A stretch of DNA of 64,000 bases from Calocera cornea HHB12733 (Eukaryota; Basidiomycota; Dacrymycetes; Dacrymycetales; Dacrymycetaceae): the NCBI GenBank assembly GCA_001632435.1, contig KV423935.1, positions 186,001-250,000 of the forward strand, given 5' to 3'. Numbering within the stretch: position 1 is the first letter of the stretch; each line of letters begins with the position of its first letter. Position numbers and translations under genes: made by a program. Positions 46,668 through 55,546 of the stretch are shown here, in pieces. The notes below the pieces were generated by a model. That model saw only the letters and a program-made list of their open reading frames with translations, was not told the origin of the DNA and did no database searches.

Positions 46668-48695
46668 ATGGCTCGCAATAGAAGAAAGTCGGCGAGGTAC
46701 TCCCGCCCCGTCGTACAGGCGGTGGTGAGCGACGACGACGACGAGCCTGTCCCTGAGCCCGAGCCCGAGCCCGAGCCCGAAGTGGCGAATGAAGAGGAGG
46801 AAGAGGTAGCTGAAGAAGATGCTGAGGGCGAGGAGGAGGACGCGGAGGGCGAAGATGAGGAAGGTGCGGAGGAGGAGGAGGATGCTGAAGGTGACGAAGA
46901 GGTGGAAGGGGAGGTCGAGGAGGGCGTCGAGGGTGCTGCCGAAGGAGACGAAGATGCCGAGTCTGTCGAAGGCCCGAGATCCGACGCAGACTCGGACGCC
47001 TCATCCCCCGTCGTCCGGCGTGGTCGTGGTCGTCCTCGCGGCAGACCCCGAGGCAGGCCGCGTGGTAGCAGAGGGACGACCCGCGGCACTGGACGGGGAC
47101 CTGGCCGGCCGAGGGGGAGAGGGAGAGGGAGAGGACGCGGGAGGGGGAGGGGGAAGCGGATCAGGGACTCGGAGGCGGGCGTGTGGACGCTACAAGATGG
47201 GGAGGAGCTGCCGGAGGGGATGGATACGGAGGGTATGCCGCGCTTTTGTCTTCGTTATTGAAATTTACTGATGCTGCAAAGGGTTCTTCGGTGCCCGAGT
47301 CGGTGGTCCAATCACGCGCATTGTCAACGGGCGGGAGTACGAGCTTGCGGGCGACGAGCTCAAGACGGACGACGACCCTAAGGGCGAGCTGAAGATCAAC
47401 GCGCGTGGGCAGTTGCAGGGCGGGCGCGAGTTCAAGGCGCACACCTTCACCTCGCCCTACCGGAGCGACGTGGAACGGCTGTACATGCTATCCATCGACG
47501 CCGCGCGCACGAGCGGTTTCAGGGACTCGCTCTATTTCTTCAGGAGGAACCCGCTGCTCGTCAAGTTGACGCTGAGCCAGGGGGAGAAGGACGCGCTCAT
47601 TGCTGATGGGAAGCTCAGCACTAATTTGAAGAGCAGGAGCGTCACGATGGTCACAGCACGGAGCGCATATAAGTGCCAGGGGGCCAAGCTGATCAAAGGT
47701 GGGCTTCCCCGCTGCTGTGCTGGGTATATGCTTATATGCTGTAGACGGCAAATGGGTGACGGATGACTACTACGAAGACAAGGCACGCGAGGACTGCCTG
47801 GCCCAGGGGATCAACCCCGGTGATCCAGTTGGCGAGCTGCCTGATCCGATGGCCGCCGTCGACCCCGCCCAAGCACTGCGCAAGACGACCACCGCCTATG
47901 ACCGCGCCTCCAAGCCCACCAACGACATGACGACGCGCTACGGTGGTATCGGGCTGTCCCCCTTCGTCGGCGAGATGGGCCAGGCAAAGCGGCAGATGCT
48001 CCTGCGCGAGGGGGTGGACGAGCGCACGTGGATGTGGCGCACGGCGATGGACGTGTGGGAGTCGAACGACGAGATCCGCCGGCTGCGGGAGGAGCGTCTG
48101 CAAGGTTTCTCCCAGCCGTGGGATCTGGGCGCCTGGAGCAAGGCAGGAAGGACGGAGGTGGTCATGCCCCCCGAGGGTGCGGGGCTTAGCAATGTCGCCC
48201 CTGCCGCCCCTCCCCCAGTGACGTACGCCAGGAGCCCTGCTCCCGGTACGCAGACGGGGACGAAGCTGCCTGGAACGCCCCAGCCGGAGAACCTGTTCGT
48301 CCAGGCGTTGGGCCAGAAGAGGGGGAGCAGCGAGATGCTCGAAGAGCCCGCTGAGGCTGTGCCGGCCGCTAAACGGAGGAGGACAGACTTGGCCATGGGC
48401 TTGTATGACGGGTACACCGATCTGCCGATGTGTACGTTCTTCCGGCTTTGCTGCTTTGCTGTGCATACTAACGTTATTCTCAGTCCGGAACGACACCCAG
48501 CCGACGTCTGCCCGCTGGGAGAAGGCGCCGGACTCGCGCATGCTCCTCGCAGGGACGAACAAGGTCGGCTCGCAGGCGTGGGGCCTCGCGTATGTGGAGG
48601 TGGTCATGGACCTGACGCAGGGTGCCGGAAAAGAGGAGGAAGGGAGGAAGGAGCCGCTACTGCAGGAGATGGTGCTCGACCCGGCGCTCATGTAA
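46668..48695 (+). CDS. RSC7: RSC chromatin-remodelling subunit Rsc7/Npl6 (CRC subunit family)
   Basis: Subunit of RSC/SWI-SNF-type remodellers (Npl6/Rsc7, Swp82). Exons 46668-47232, 47282-47698, 47745-48431 and 48484-48695 give 626 residues. The N-terminus is acidic (poly-Glu, Pro-Glu repeats), followed by a long Arg/Gly block with repeated RGRPRG, which resembles AT-hooks. The conserved domain begins FFGARVGGPITRIVNGREYE and runs through FRDSLYFFRRNPLLVKLTLS. After the next intron come DGKWVTDDYYEDKAREDC and the C-terminal ARWEKAPDSRMLLAGTNKVG. The 46.7-kb start is the ATG of MARNRRKSARYSR. Divergent from RPC6 by 318 bp. All intron ends are GT..AG and in frame. Confidence 0.9.
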
Positions 48696-49263
48696 GATTT
48701 GTATGGCGGTGCGGGGGTTGTATCACAGTACTGGTTATACCGTATTATCATTTGTGTGTTCTCATTGATTTGGCAGGACTTGTGAATGCCCTTCTCACGA
48801 CACCTCTCCCTTCCCGTCGAAAATCATCCTGCAGGGGTTCGACCCCCTAGTCGGGACCCATTTACTACCGCGGCCCACTTTCGGCTCCACTAGGAACTGA
48901 GTCGACCAATGCCGAGGAGCCTCACGCTGAGATAAAGTTATATTGCAACCTGTGCCAACCGTCGGCCCTTGCCACTGTTTCCCTCCTAATGTAGTGGCCC
49001 ATATCGCTGAAAGAATCTATGAAACGACAATATGGCCTTCAGCATCCCCTGGCTTTCGGAGCGGTAAACGCGGTGGGCGGCGGCCATTCTCCGGTGTAGT
49101 CACACCCTTATTTCTTCTTGTCAGAACTGCAAAAGTGGCCGACCGCATCCAGGGAAGCACTGCCTGCAGAATATGATGAACAGTCGACGGCGAGCATAAG
49201 TACGCTTCTGGAAGTGGGAGCCTCGAGTTACTCCAGACTATTCAAGTACCGGCTGGGAAACCC
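48696..49263. other. Intergenic after RSC7
   Basis: About 570 bp with no recognised gene. A GGGGTTCGACCCC palindrome near 48836-48848 caught attention as a tRNA T-arm, but no tRNA surrounds it. Confidence 0.5.
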
Positions 49264-49949
49264 ATGTCTGCCGTCTCGTTGCTCGCCAAAGAGCCTCCTC
49301 CTCGCTTTGCTGTGGATGTTGTCGATGCGGCGATGCTCGCGTCTCCAATACGGAAGGAGTCTATGATGGTGGCGAAGATCTTGAAGGTGGAACCGCCCAC
49401 GGCTGTGATGAACGATACCGGGTTCTGGATGATCATCCTTTCGCTTTGCGTCACTTCTCGGCTTGCGGCGATCGATTTGGTAGGCAATTTCCAACGTACA
49501 CGGAGCCAACATTGCTGATAGATCCGTAGACATCGGTATCAACGGCTCTTCCGACCATAATTGAAGACCTGAAAGGAGACTCCGACTTCGTCTGGGTAGC
49601 ATCTGCCTACACCCTCGCCTCAAAGTCGATTATCCCACTATCGGGCAACATCGCCACGATCTTCGGTCGTCGAATCTCCACACTCAGCCTCATCTTCCTC
49701 TTTGCAGTTGGATCAGCCGTGACAGCCTCTGCACCAATCATGCCAGGTATAATTGCTGGGCGGACCTTGCAAGGCCTGGGAGGCGGTGGGATCCTGGTCC
49801 TTGCGGAAATCGTCATTTCGGATCTGGTGTCGCTACGTGAGCGGGGCGTGTACATAGGCATCATAAGCCTGGTGTGGGCCTTCGCAGCGGCCGTTGGACC
49901 TCCTAAATCTTCTTCAGCCCAGGCGGATAGGAATGACCCTGCAGCTTGA
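49264..49949 (+). pseudogene. Truncated DHA2-family MFS transporter (N-terminal half only)
   Basis: Exon 1 reads to AAIDL, with a GTAGGC donor; after the CCGTAG acceptor it continues TSVSTALPTIIEDLKGDSDF, then GNIATIFGRRISTLSLIFL (motif A region), RTLQGLGGGGILVLAEI, and ends SSAQADRNDPAA at 49949. That is about six helices. It stops where other DHA2 proteins carry the GG-x-L-A-Q-x-G-x-WRWxFWxN-L-P motif and the second half. Bases at the break (…TTCAGCCCAGGCGGATAGG…) resemble the missing motif with a frameshift. Its intron site differs from copies 1-4, so it is not a copy of that cluster but a separate family member. Probably a decayed gene. Confidence 0.72.
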
Positions 49950-50422
49950 AGGAAATTGTTGAATTGTGAGTCGCCACACTGCTGCCTGACCGGCAACGTT
50001 TTCATGCAATCCCCTCGTCTGCACCGTACTCTGGCTGGATTATGACTCGAAATGACTCGAAAATGCTATCCCCTGGGCGCCTGCAGAGATTTCCCTCCTC
50101 TCCTAATCTCATCTCGCATTCCCGCGCCGGCACTCGCTTCCTTTTGGAAGCTCTCCAAGACGATGAAACAGATCCACCGTAAAGAAGCATCAAGAACGCC
50201 AGATTGGCGATATGAGGACCAGATAGGCTCCTGAGTATGGTATCTCCGCCGGAGCACGTACCCGTGACTCCGCCCAGCCCTGGCTTCTTTCCGCACTCAT
50301 GGCCATCGCGTGTTGGCACAATCCCAAGTTATAAAGACTGCTTGCGGAGCACATGTCTGCCTTGTCGCGTATTGACACGGATTTGTAGCCCACAGGCTGC
50401 TCTGCAACTTCTTTGTCAACAC

Positions 50423-51142
50423 ATGTAAGATCGAAAGGCGACGAATACGCCGTGAGCTGTGCATGGCTAACTGCTTGTGAACAGGGACAGTCCGCCGAAG
50501 CAGAAGTACATTCCTCCGCACCTCCGCAACCGCGCATCTGGCACCGCCATTGCCCAGGAGCAGGCGCCGAACGTCTTCCCCGCTGCTTTCAACCGGTGCC
50601 CGTTCACCGCTATCAATAGCATGCCTTTCTCCCGCTCAGGCTACAGACGGGACGGCTACACCGAGACGAGCATCCGGAACCGTGTTCTGGGGGGTACGAC
50701 ACACACGTTCGTGCGCTGTGCGTTGCCCCTTCCGGGGAGCGCCGACCATCCGGAGCTCTGGGTCGATCCCTCCGTCGCTGGCCTGCCGTGGGACGAGACG
50801 ATCTGCCGGATCATGGTGCACCTTGAGGGCCACCTGTCGCCTCCCGAAGAGCTTTGGACGCGGCATGGGTTCGACCTGCTCGCGAGCAACCAGAACCGGC
50901 GCATCCCTGTATTCATGCAGATGCGCTCGAAGAAGTGGGAGTATAAGGGCCGGTACGAGGTTGTAGGTTGGACGGTCCATAACGGAGGGAGCGAGGAGGT
51001 ACGCAGCTTCATTATGCAGAGAGGTGAGAGCAAGAAGCCCAAGTCAGCTGAGGCATGGGCGACTGCGCTGGGCGAGGACTGGGCTTGTGTGCAAGTCCGA
51101 CTCTCTGATGATCAGTCGCTCGGAAATCCTATGGATAGCTAA
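50423..51142 (+). CDS. Uncharacterised protein with KYIPPHLR motif; start codon apparently split by an intron
   Basis: A 658-nt coding exon (50485-51142) with strong amino-acid composition bias against noise. Acceptor AACAG at 50484 is followed by GGACAG. A GTAAGA donor lies after ACACAT at 50424. Joining the two gives AT|G GAC AGT, so the Met codon is 50423-50424 plus 50485, giving 219 residues: MDSPPKQKYIPPHLRNR and onward, with VGWTVHNGGSEEVRSFI near the end. A PPHLR motif also occurs in unrelated RNA-associated proteins. The rest (WDETICRIMVHLEGHLSPPEE, LWTRHGFDLLASNQNRRIP) matches no domain I can name. The split start is the simplest model; a longer 5' exon in another arrangement is possible. 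Confidence 0.55.
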
Positions 51143-51999
51143 TCCAGTTCCTCTCGCTTGTCCTAGTATAATTTCCGATATTTTCCCGACAAAACACGCG
51201 CTTTCCGCCAACGTAGCGCTCCTGCAACGCATGGGTGGCATGAGTGATGCTGAGCGGAAGTCTCAGTTGCCCTTGTCGCTAGAGAATTCAACGCTGACCG
51301 TCGGGCTGAAGAGCATTATATAATCCGTGGAAATGAGATGGGCGGTTGCCCGTTCTTCAACCATGAAGGAACTCAGCCGGCTCGAGACTTCAACACAAAG
51401 TGAACCATCGGGCCGTGCAGCTTATGTAAGCCGTGGAAATACAATGGGCAGTCGGACTCTTGGGAACATGGACGTTCGTGGGCGCTCTTGGGGCCGGCCC
51501 AGGTAGAGCCCACCGATGTTCTCCACTTCGAATGAATAGAAACGTAAGGCGCCAAGTCAACGAAGTACAAGTTCTGCAGAGTTACAGACATCTGATGCTG
51601 CAACAACACTGGCCCGCGACTGTACAGTTCCTCAGCGGGAGCATTTCGGCCGGTGTGATTGGCTGCGGCCTTGCTGTTAGGACCCTGACTCCTGCTGGCC
51701 GAGTGTTGCTGGGTGACGCGGTGTTGAATACGCCGCTGATCTTCAGCCACAACACCGACATTTCCCAAGTTCGAGACGGTTCTTGCAGCCAAATCAGCCC
51801 CTGCTGAGCAATGACGGACTCATTCCGCCGAGAAAGGGCGTATGATTGCTTTAGGAGTTGGCGACCTGGGCATGGAAAGCCAAAATAACACCCCAACGCT
51901 GAAGTAACACCCCCGTCCGCTGTGAACCACAGCCTGGAACACCATCTGCAACCTCAGCTACTGCTAGACCGTTCCGAGTCTCCTAAGAATACCTCAACT
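51143..51999. other. Intergenic with a short duplicated motif
   Basis: About 860 bp without a gene. The motif CCGTGGAAATnnnATGGGC occurs twice, near 51325 and 51431, suggesting a small duplication or a shared regulatory element. Nothing else recognised. Confidence 0.4.
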
Positions 52000-53121
52000 A
52001 TGTTCCAGTCTCTATGGAACATATGGTATCAAATCCGCGAGATCTACCCGCCTACCTCTAAGTGGGGGGTCGAGGATATCCCCGACCTCACAGGCAAGGT
52101 CGCGCTCATCACGGGCGGCTACGGGGGGATTGGGAAACTAATCGCCAAAGTGAGCCCTTTTTGCGCACAGTCATGCAAGATCTTATACCATAGGACTAGT
52201 ATGCTCTTCAACGCAATGCCACGGTGTACATCGCTGGACGCTCTCAAAAGAAAGCCGAAGAAGCGATCGCCGACCTGAAGCAGATCACGAAGAACGACAA
52301 GATTCATTTCCTCCAGCTCGACCTCGGTGACCTGGCTAGCGTCAAGCAAGCGGCTGCGGAGTTCCGAAGCAGTGGAGAGCGGCTCGACATACTCTTCAAC
52401 AATGCGTATGTTCTCCGTGGTCTTCCGTTTCGGAGACGTGCTCATGGATGGCAGCGGCGTCATGATCCCGCCGATCGAACAGCTCACGAAGCAGGGCTAC
52501 GACCTCACGTGGGGGACGAATGTCATTGGGCCGTCGTACTTCACGATGCTCCTTATTCCTGTTCTGCTTCAGTCCGCGCAAAGCACACCGGAAGGAAAGG
52601 TTCGCGTCATCAACGTGGCGTCCAAGTGAGCAATTGAATCCTCCATCCATATACTAGTACTGACGCTGTGAAGTGCCAGCTGGTTCGCACCCAAAGATGG
52701 CATTCTCTGGGACACGCTGAAAGGCACCGACCCCAATCGGACGAAGAAGCTCACGCCCGAAACAGCGTACGCCCAATCGAAATGGGGCAACATCGCTTTC
52801 TCCAACGAGCTCGCAAAACGCTACGGCCCGCAGGGCATCGTGAGCATCGCCGTTAACCCCGGGAGCGTACGCACAGAGGCGAACAGGCATGCGTCTCCTG
52901 GGACTAAGTGGTTCCTCGAGCATATCATACAGGGCGCGGCGGATCCCCTGGGGGCGCTGACGCCGCTGTACGCCGGGACGAGCCCGGAGGCGCTGAACAT
53001 GGGGGGTGCTTACTTCTGGCCCTGGGCAAGGGTCGGGATCCCCAGGGCGGATACCAGGGATGAGAAGCAATGGAGGAGGGTGTGGGAGAATGTTGAGGAG
53101 GCGGCGAAGCTGGTCGCTTAG
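52000..53121 (+). CDS. Short-chain dehydrogenase/reductase (copy D, paralog of 42966-44170)
   Basis: Exons 52000-52149, 52200-52405, 52455-52625 and 52680-53121 give 322 residues. Order: pre-domain MFQSLWNIWYQIREIYPPTS; cofactor TGGYGGIG (the classical TGxxxGxG); FNNAGVMIPPIEQLTKQGYD (NNAG); INVASNWFAPKDG, where VAS carries the catalytic Ser; YAQSKWGNIAFSNEL (Tyr and Lys); PGSVRTEANRH; and FWPWARVGIPRADTRDEKQ. The acceptor at 52454 (GGCAG) is the only one that restores NNAGVM and matches the paralog. Introns are 49-54 nt. Substrate unknown. Confidence 0.9.
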
Positions 53122-53191
53122 ACATGTCACAGGCTGGTGCTGCACAAAACAGCTCTCACTATGCGTCTAAGTCCCTCCTGACGATTCATCA

Positions 53192-53851
53192 TCATATTGT
53201 GCTCGTTGCATTGACTGTGTGTCGGTTGCGTCCTGCCCAGTACTCCTCTTCTAGTATAGCCATGAGCACGATATCCTTCCACCCACCATCCTGCCAAACT
53301 GCGCCCTTTTTGCGCCCTTCCTCCGCAAACCCCACCTTCTGATACACCCTCCTCGCCGCCACATTACTCTCCACGACCTCCAAGCTCAGCCGGTGCATGC
53401 CGAGCTGTTCGAAAGCGTAAGGCACGAGCCAGCGCATGAGCTCGGTGCCGAGCCCGAGGTTGTGCCAGCTGGTTGAGAAGAGGAGACCGAGTTGGGCGTC
53501 GCGGTTCTTGGGAGGAACTGTGAGCAGTACGAAGCCGACTGCTCGCTGTCGTCGCTCCCACTGAATATGCTTCTCGCTCTCCTCTTTTGGCGGCTCCGGG
53601 TCGTTCCCCTCCTCATCAGGCAGTACCCGCCGAAGATGCGCAAACTCTTCCTTCACCTCAACGAATCCCGCGAATAGAGCATCTTCCAGCCACTTCTTGT
53701 TGTGCTCCCATGTGCTCGGCCCCGGTGGCACTACATACCCGAACGTGGAGGAGGAGAGGACCGCGTACTCCGAGCGGATTCGCAGCCAGGCTGGGCCGTC
53801 GGAGGTGTCGACGGCGCGAATCTGGAGACGAGCGGTGCGGGCGAAGAACAT
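53192..53851 (-). CDS. GNAT-family N-acetyltransferase
   Basis: Acetyl-CoA-dependent acetyltransferase of the RimJ/RimL-like GNAT type. It is a single exon of 219 residues, unlike almost all neighbours. Seen: TARLQIRAVDTSDGPAWLRI (beta 1, alpha 1), the central sheet RRQRAVGFVLLTVPPKNRDA, the acetyl-CoA loop region LGLGTELMRWLVPYAFEQLG, then HRLSLEVVESNVAARRVYQKVGF (N-x-A-A-R-x-V-Y-x-K-x-G-F, a strong GNAT signature) and KDIVLMAILEEEYW. Substrate unknown. It stands 265 bp from, and divergent to, CSTF2. Confidence 0.88.
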   Translation of the reverse strand: MFFARTARLQIRAVDTSDGPAWLRIRSEYAVLSSSTFGYVVPPGPSTWEHNKKWLEDALFAGFVEVKEEFAHLRRVLPDEEGNDPEPPKEESEKHIQWERRQRAVGFVLLTVPPKNRDAQLGLLFSTSWHNLGLGTELMRWLVPYAFEQLGMHRLSLEVVESNVAARRVYQKVGFAEEGRKKGAVWQDGGWKDIVLMAILEEEYWAGRNRHTVNATSTI

Positions 53852-54116
53852 TCCAGCCAGGAAACTGAGTCTATTGCACTTGAGCCCCGACTGATATTAC
53901 TGCGTAAGTACATACATTGTGTGGATTAATGTGGACTGTGGCGGTTGGTCGACAAGTCAGGAGGATGTTGCATTCTCCAGGGCGCCAGGGCGGGACGCGT
54001 CAAAAAGACTAGCGCTCACCATCAAGGCCCTACAGTAACATTCTTGCTTCCCGCCACTCCATCAACTGGACCAAGGCACTCATTCAGCACCGTTCGAGTA
54101 CATCCCTTGAAAAAAT

Positions 54117-55481
54117 ATGGCCCACCGTGATTCAAGAGTCGTATTTGGTGCGTTCTCAACTACAGGGTGCTGGAGTAGCCGCTGAAGGGTTTTGCAGTGG
54201 GCAACATCCCCTATGGCATGACAGAGGTATGCACTACCAGTGACGTCCTCTATCGGTAGACTGAACGTAGTGCAGGAAGCGCTCATTGAGGTGTTCCGAA
54301 CTGTTGGGCCTGTTGTCGGCTTCAGGTATGTGCAGTACTGTCCTGGTGTCTGGAACAAGTGCCAACGGCCGATAGACTGGTGTTCGATCGTGAGACGGGC
54401 AAGCCGAAGGGTTATGGCTTCTGCGAGTTCCCAGGTACGCGCATTTGTATTGGCCCATGATCCCGTCTCACATGCGGGTATAGATCACGAAACAGCTATG
54501 TCTGCCGTGCGTAATCTACACGGATATGAAGTGCAGGGCCGTCCCCTCCGCGTCGACATCGCCGAGTCCGACCCCATGGTAGAAGGCAAAACAACTCAAC
54601 ACGGTGAGATCAAGGACCGCGATCGGCCTGACCACGGCCCCGCCGGAGGGCACGGGAGCCGCTGGGGCCCACCAAAGGCCAACGACTTCAAGAATGACTT
54701 TGCAAACTTCATGAATGACTTGCCGGGAGGTGTGGCCGTGCCTATGGGGAAGAACTCGCTCGACATCATCAGCCAGGCGCTGGCGAGTATCCCCCATGCA
54801 CAGCTGATGCAGACGCTGAGCCAAATGAAGGTACGCAAGTGCGAGGCGAAGGTGAAATGCTGGTGAACGTCATACAGGCGTATGTCTCCAACTACCCGGA
54901 TCGTGCACGAGCGCTGTTGGTTGCCCACCCGCAGCTGTCGTACGCGTTCTTCCAGGCCATGCTCATGAACAAGATCGTGGACCCTGCCATCCTCGAGGTA
55001 CGTCTCCGCACCCCTGAAATGAATTTCACGCATCCTGACACATCATTCCAGCGCATGCTAAACGCGACAACACAAGCTGCTGCTCCTCCCCCTGCTCCGA
55101 TGCCCGTCCAGCCGCCTCCGCAGCAACCATACTCCTACCCACCGCCTATGCAGCCAGCCGCGTACGCACCACCCCCTCAGTCGTACTATGGCATGCCGCC
55201 ACCCCAGCCCGTACCGCAGGCCATGCCACCTCCCCCTGCGCCTTTGGCCGCGGATCAACGGGTATGTCCTCGTGTAGTAGCTTTGATGTTCTGTACTGAG
55301 CTACGGGGTAGGCCATGTTGATGCAGGTTCTCTCACTGTCGCAGGATCAGGTGAACGCGTTGCCTCCCCCCGAGCGGGCAGCCATCATGCAGTTGGTAAG
55401 TTCCTTACATACACCGTCAAACCCGATGATCTCATTAGATGCCAATAGCGGAGCCAGTTCGCCGGTGTACTACAGCAATAG
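54117..55481 (+). CDS. RNA15: Cleavage stimulation factor subunit 2 (CstF-64/Rna15)
   Basis: Binds GU-rich elements in pre-mRNA 3'-end processing. Nine short exons (54117-54147, 54198-54226, 54276-54325, 54376-54434, 54484-54830, 54878-54997, 55052-55261, 55312-55395, 55449-55481) sum to 320 residues, in frame at every junction. Seen: RRM with VGNIPYGMTE, GFCEFPDHETAMSAVRNLHG and EVQGRPLRVDIAES; a hinge NSLDIISQALASIPHAQLMQTLSQMK and AYVSNYPDRARALLVAHPQL; Pro/Gln-rich linker; C-terminal LMQVLSLSQDQVNALPPPER then AAIMQLRSQFAGVLQQ, the CSTF_C/Pcf11-binding helix bundle. Its stop is 65 bp from the ThrRS stop on the other strand. Confidence 0.94.
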
Positions 55482-55546
55482 ATCTACGTATACGACCAGC
55501 TTACTTTCCTACATTGCAATGTACCAGTAGTTCTCATGCACCCGCT

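Noticed and set aside
48836..48850. GGGGTTCGACCCC, looking like a tRNA T-arm
   Set aside because: The T-stem would need five pairs and shows an A-A mismatch. No acceptor stem, D-arm or anticodon arm fits upstream.
52406..52454. Frameshift in SDR copy D between FNNA and VMIPP
   Set aside because: The acceptor GGCAG at 52454 restores NNAGVMIPP in frame and matches the paralog, so no frameshift is needed.
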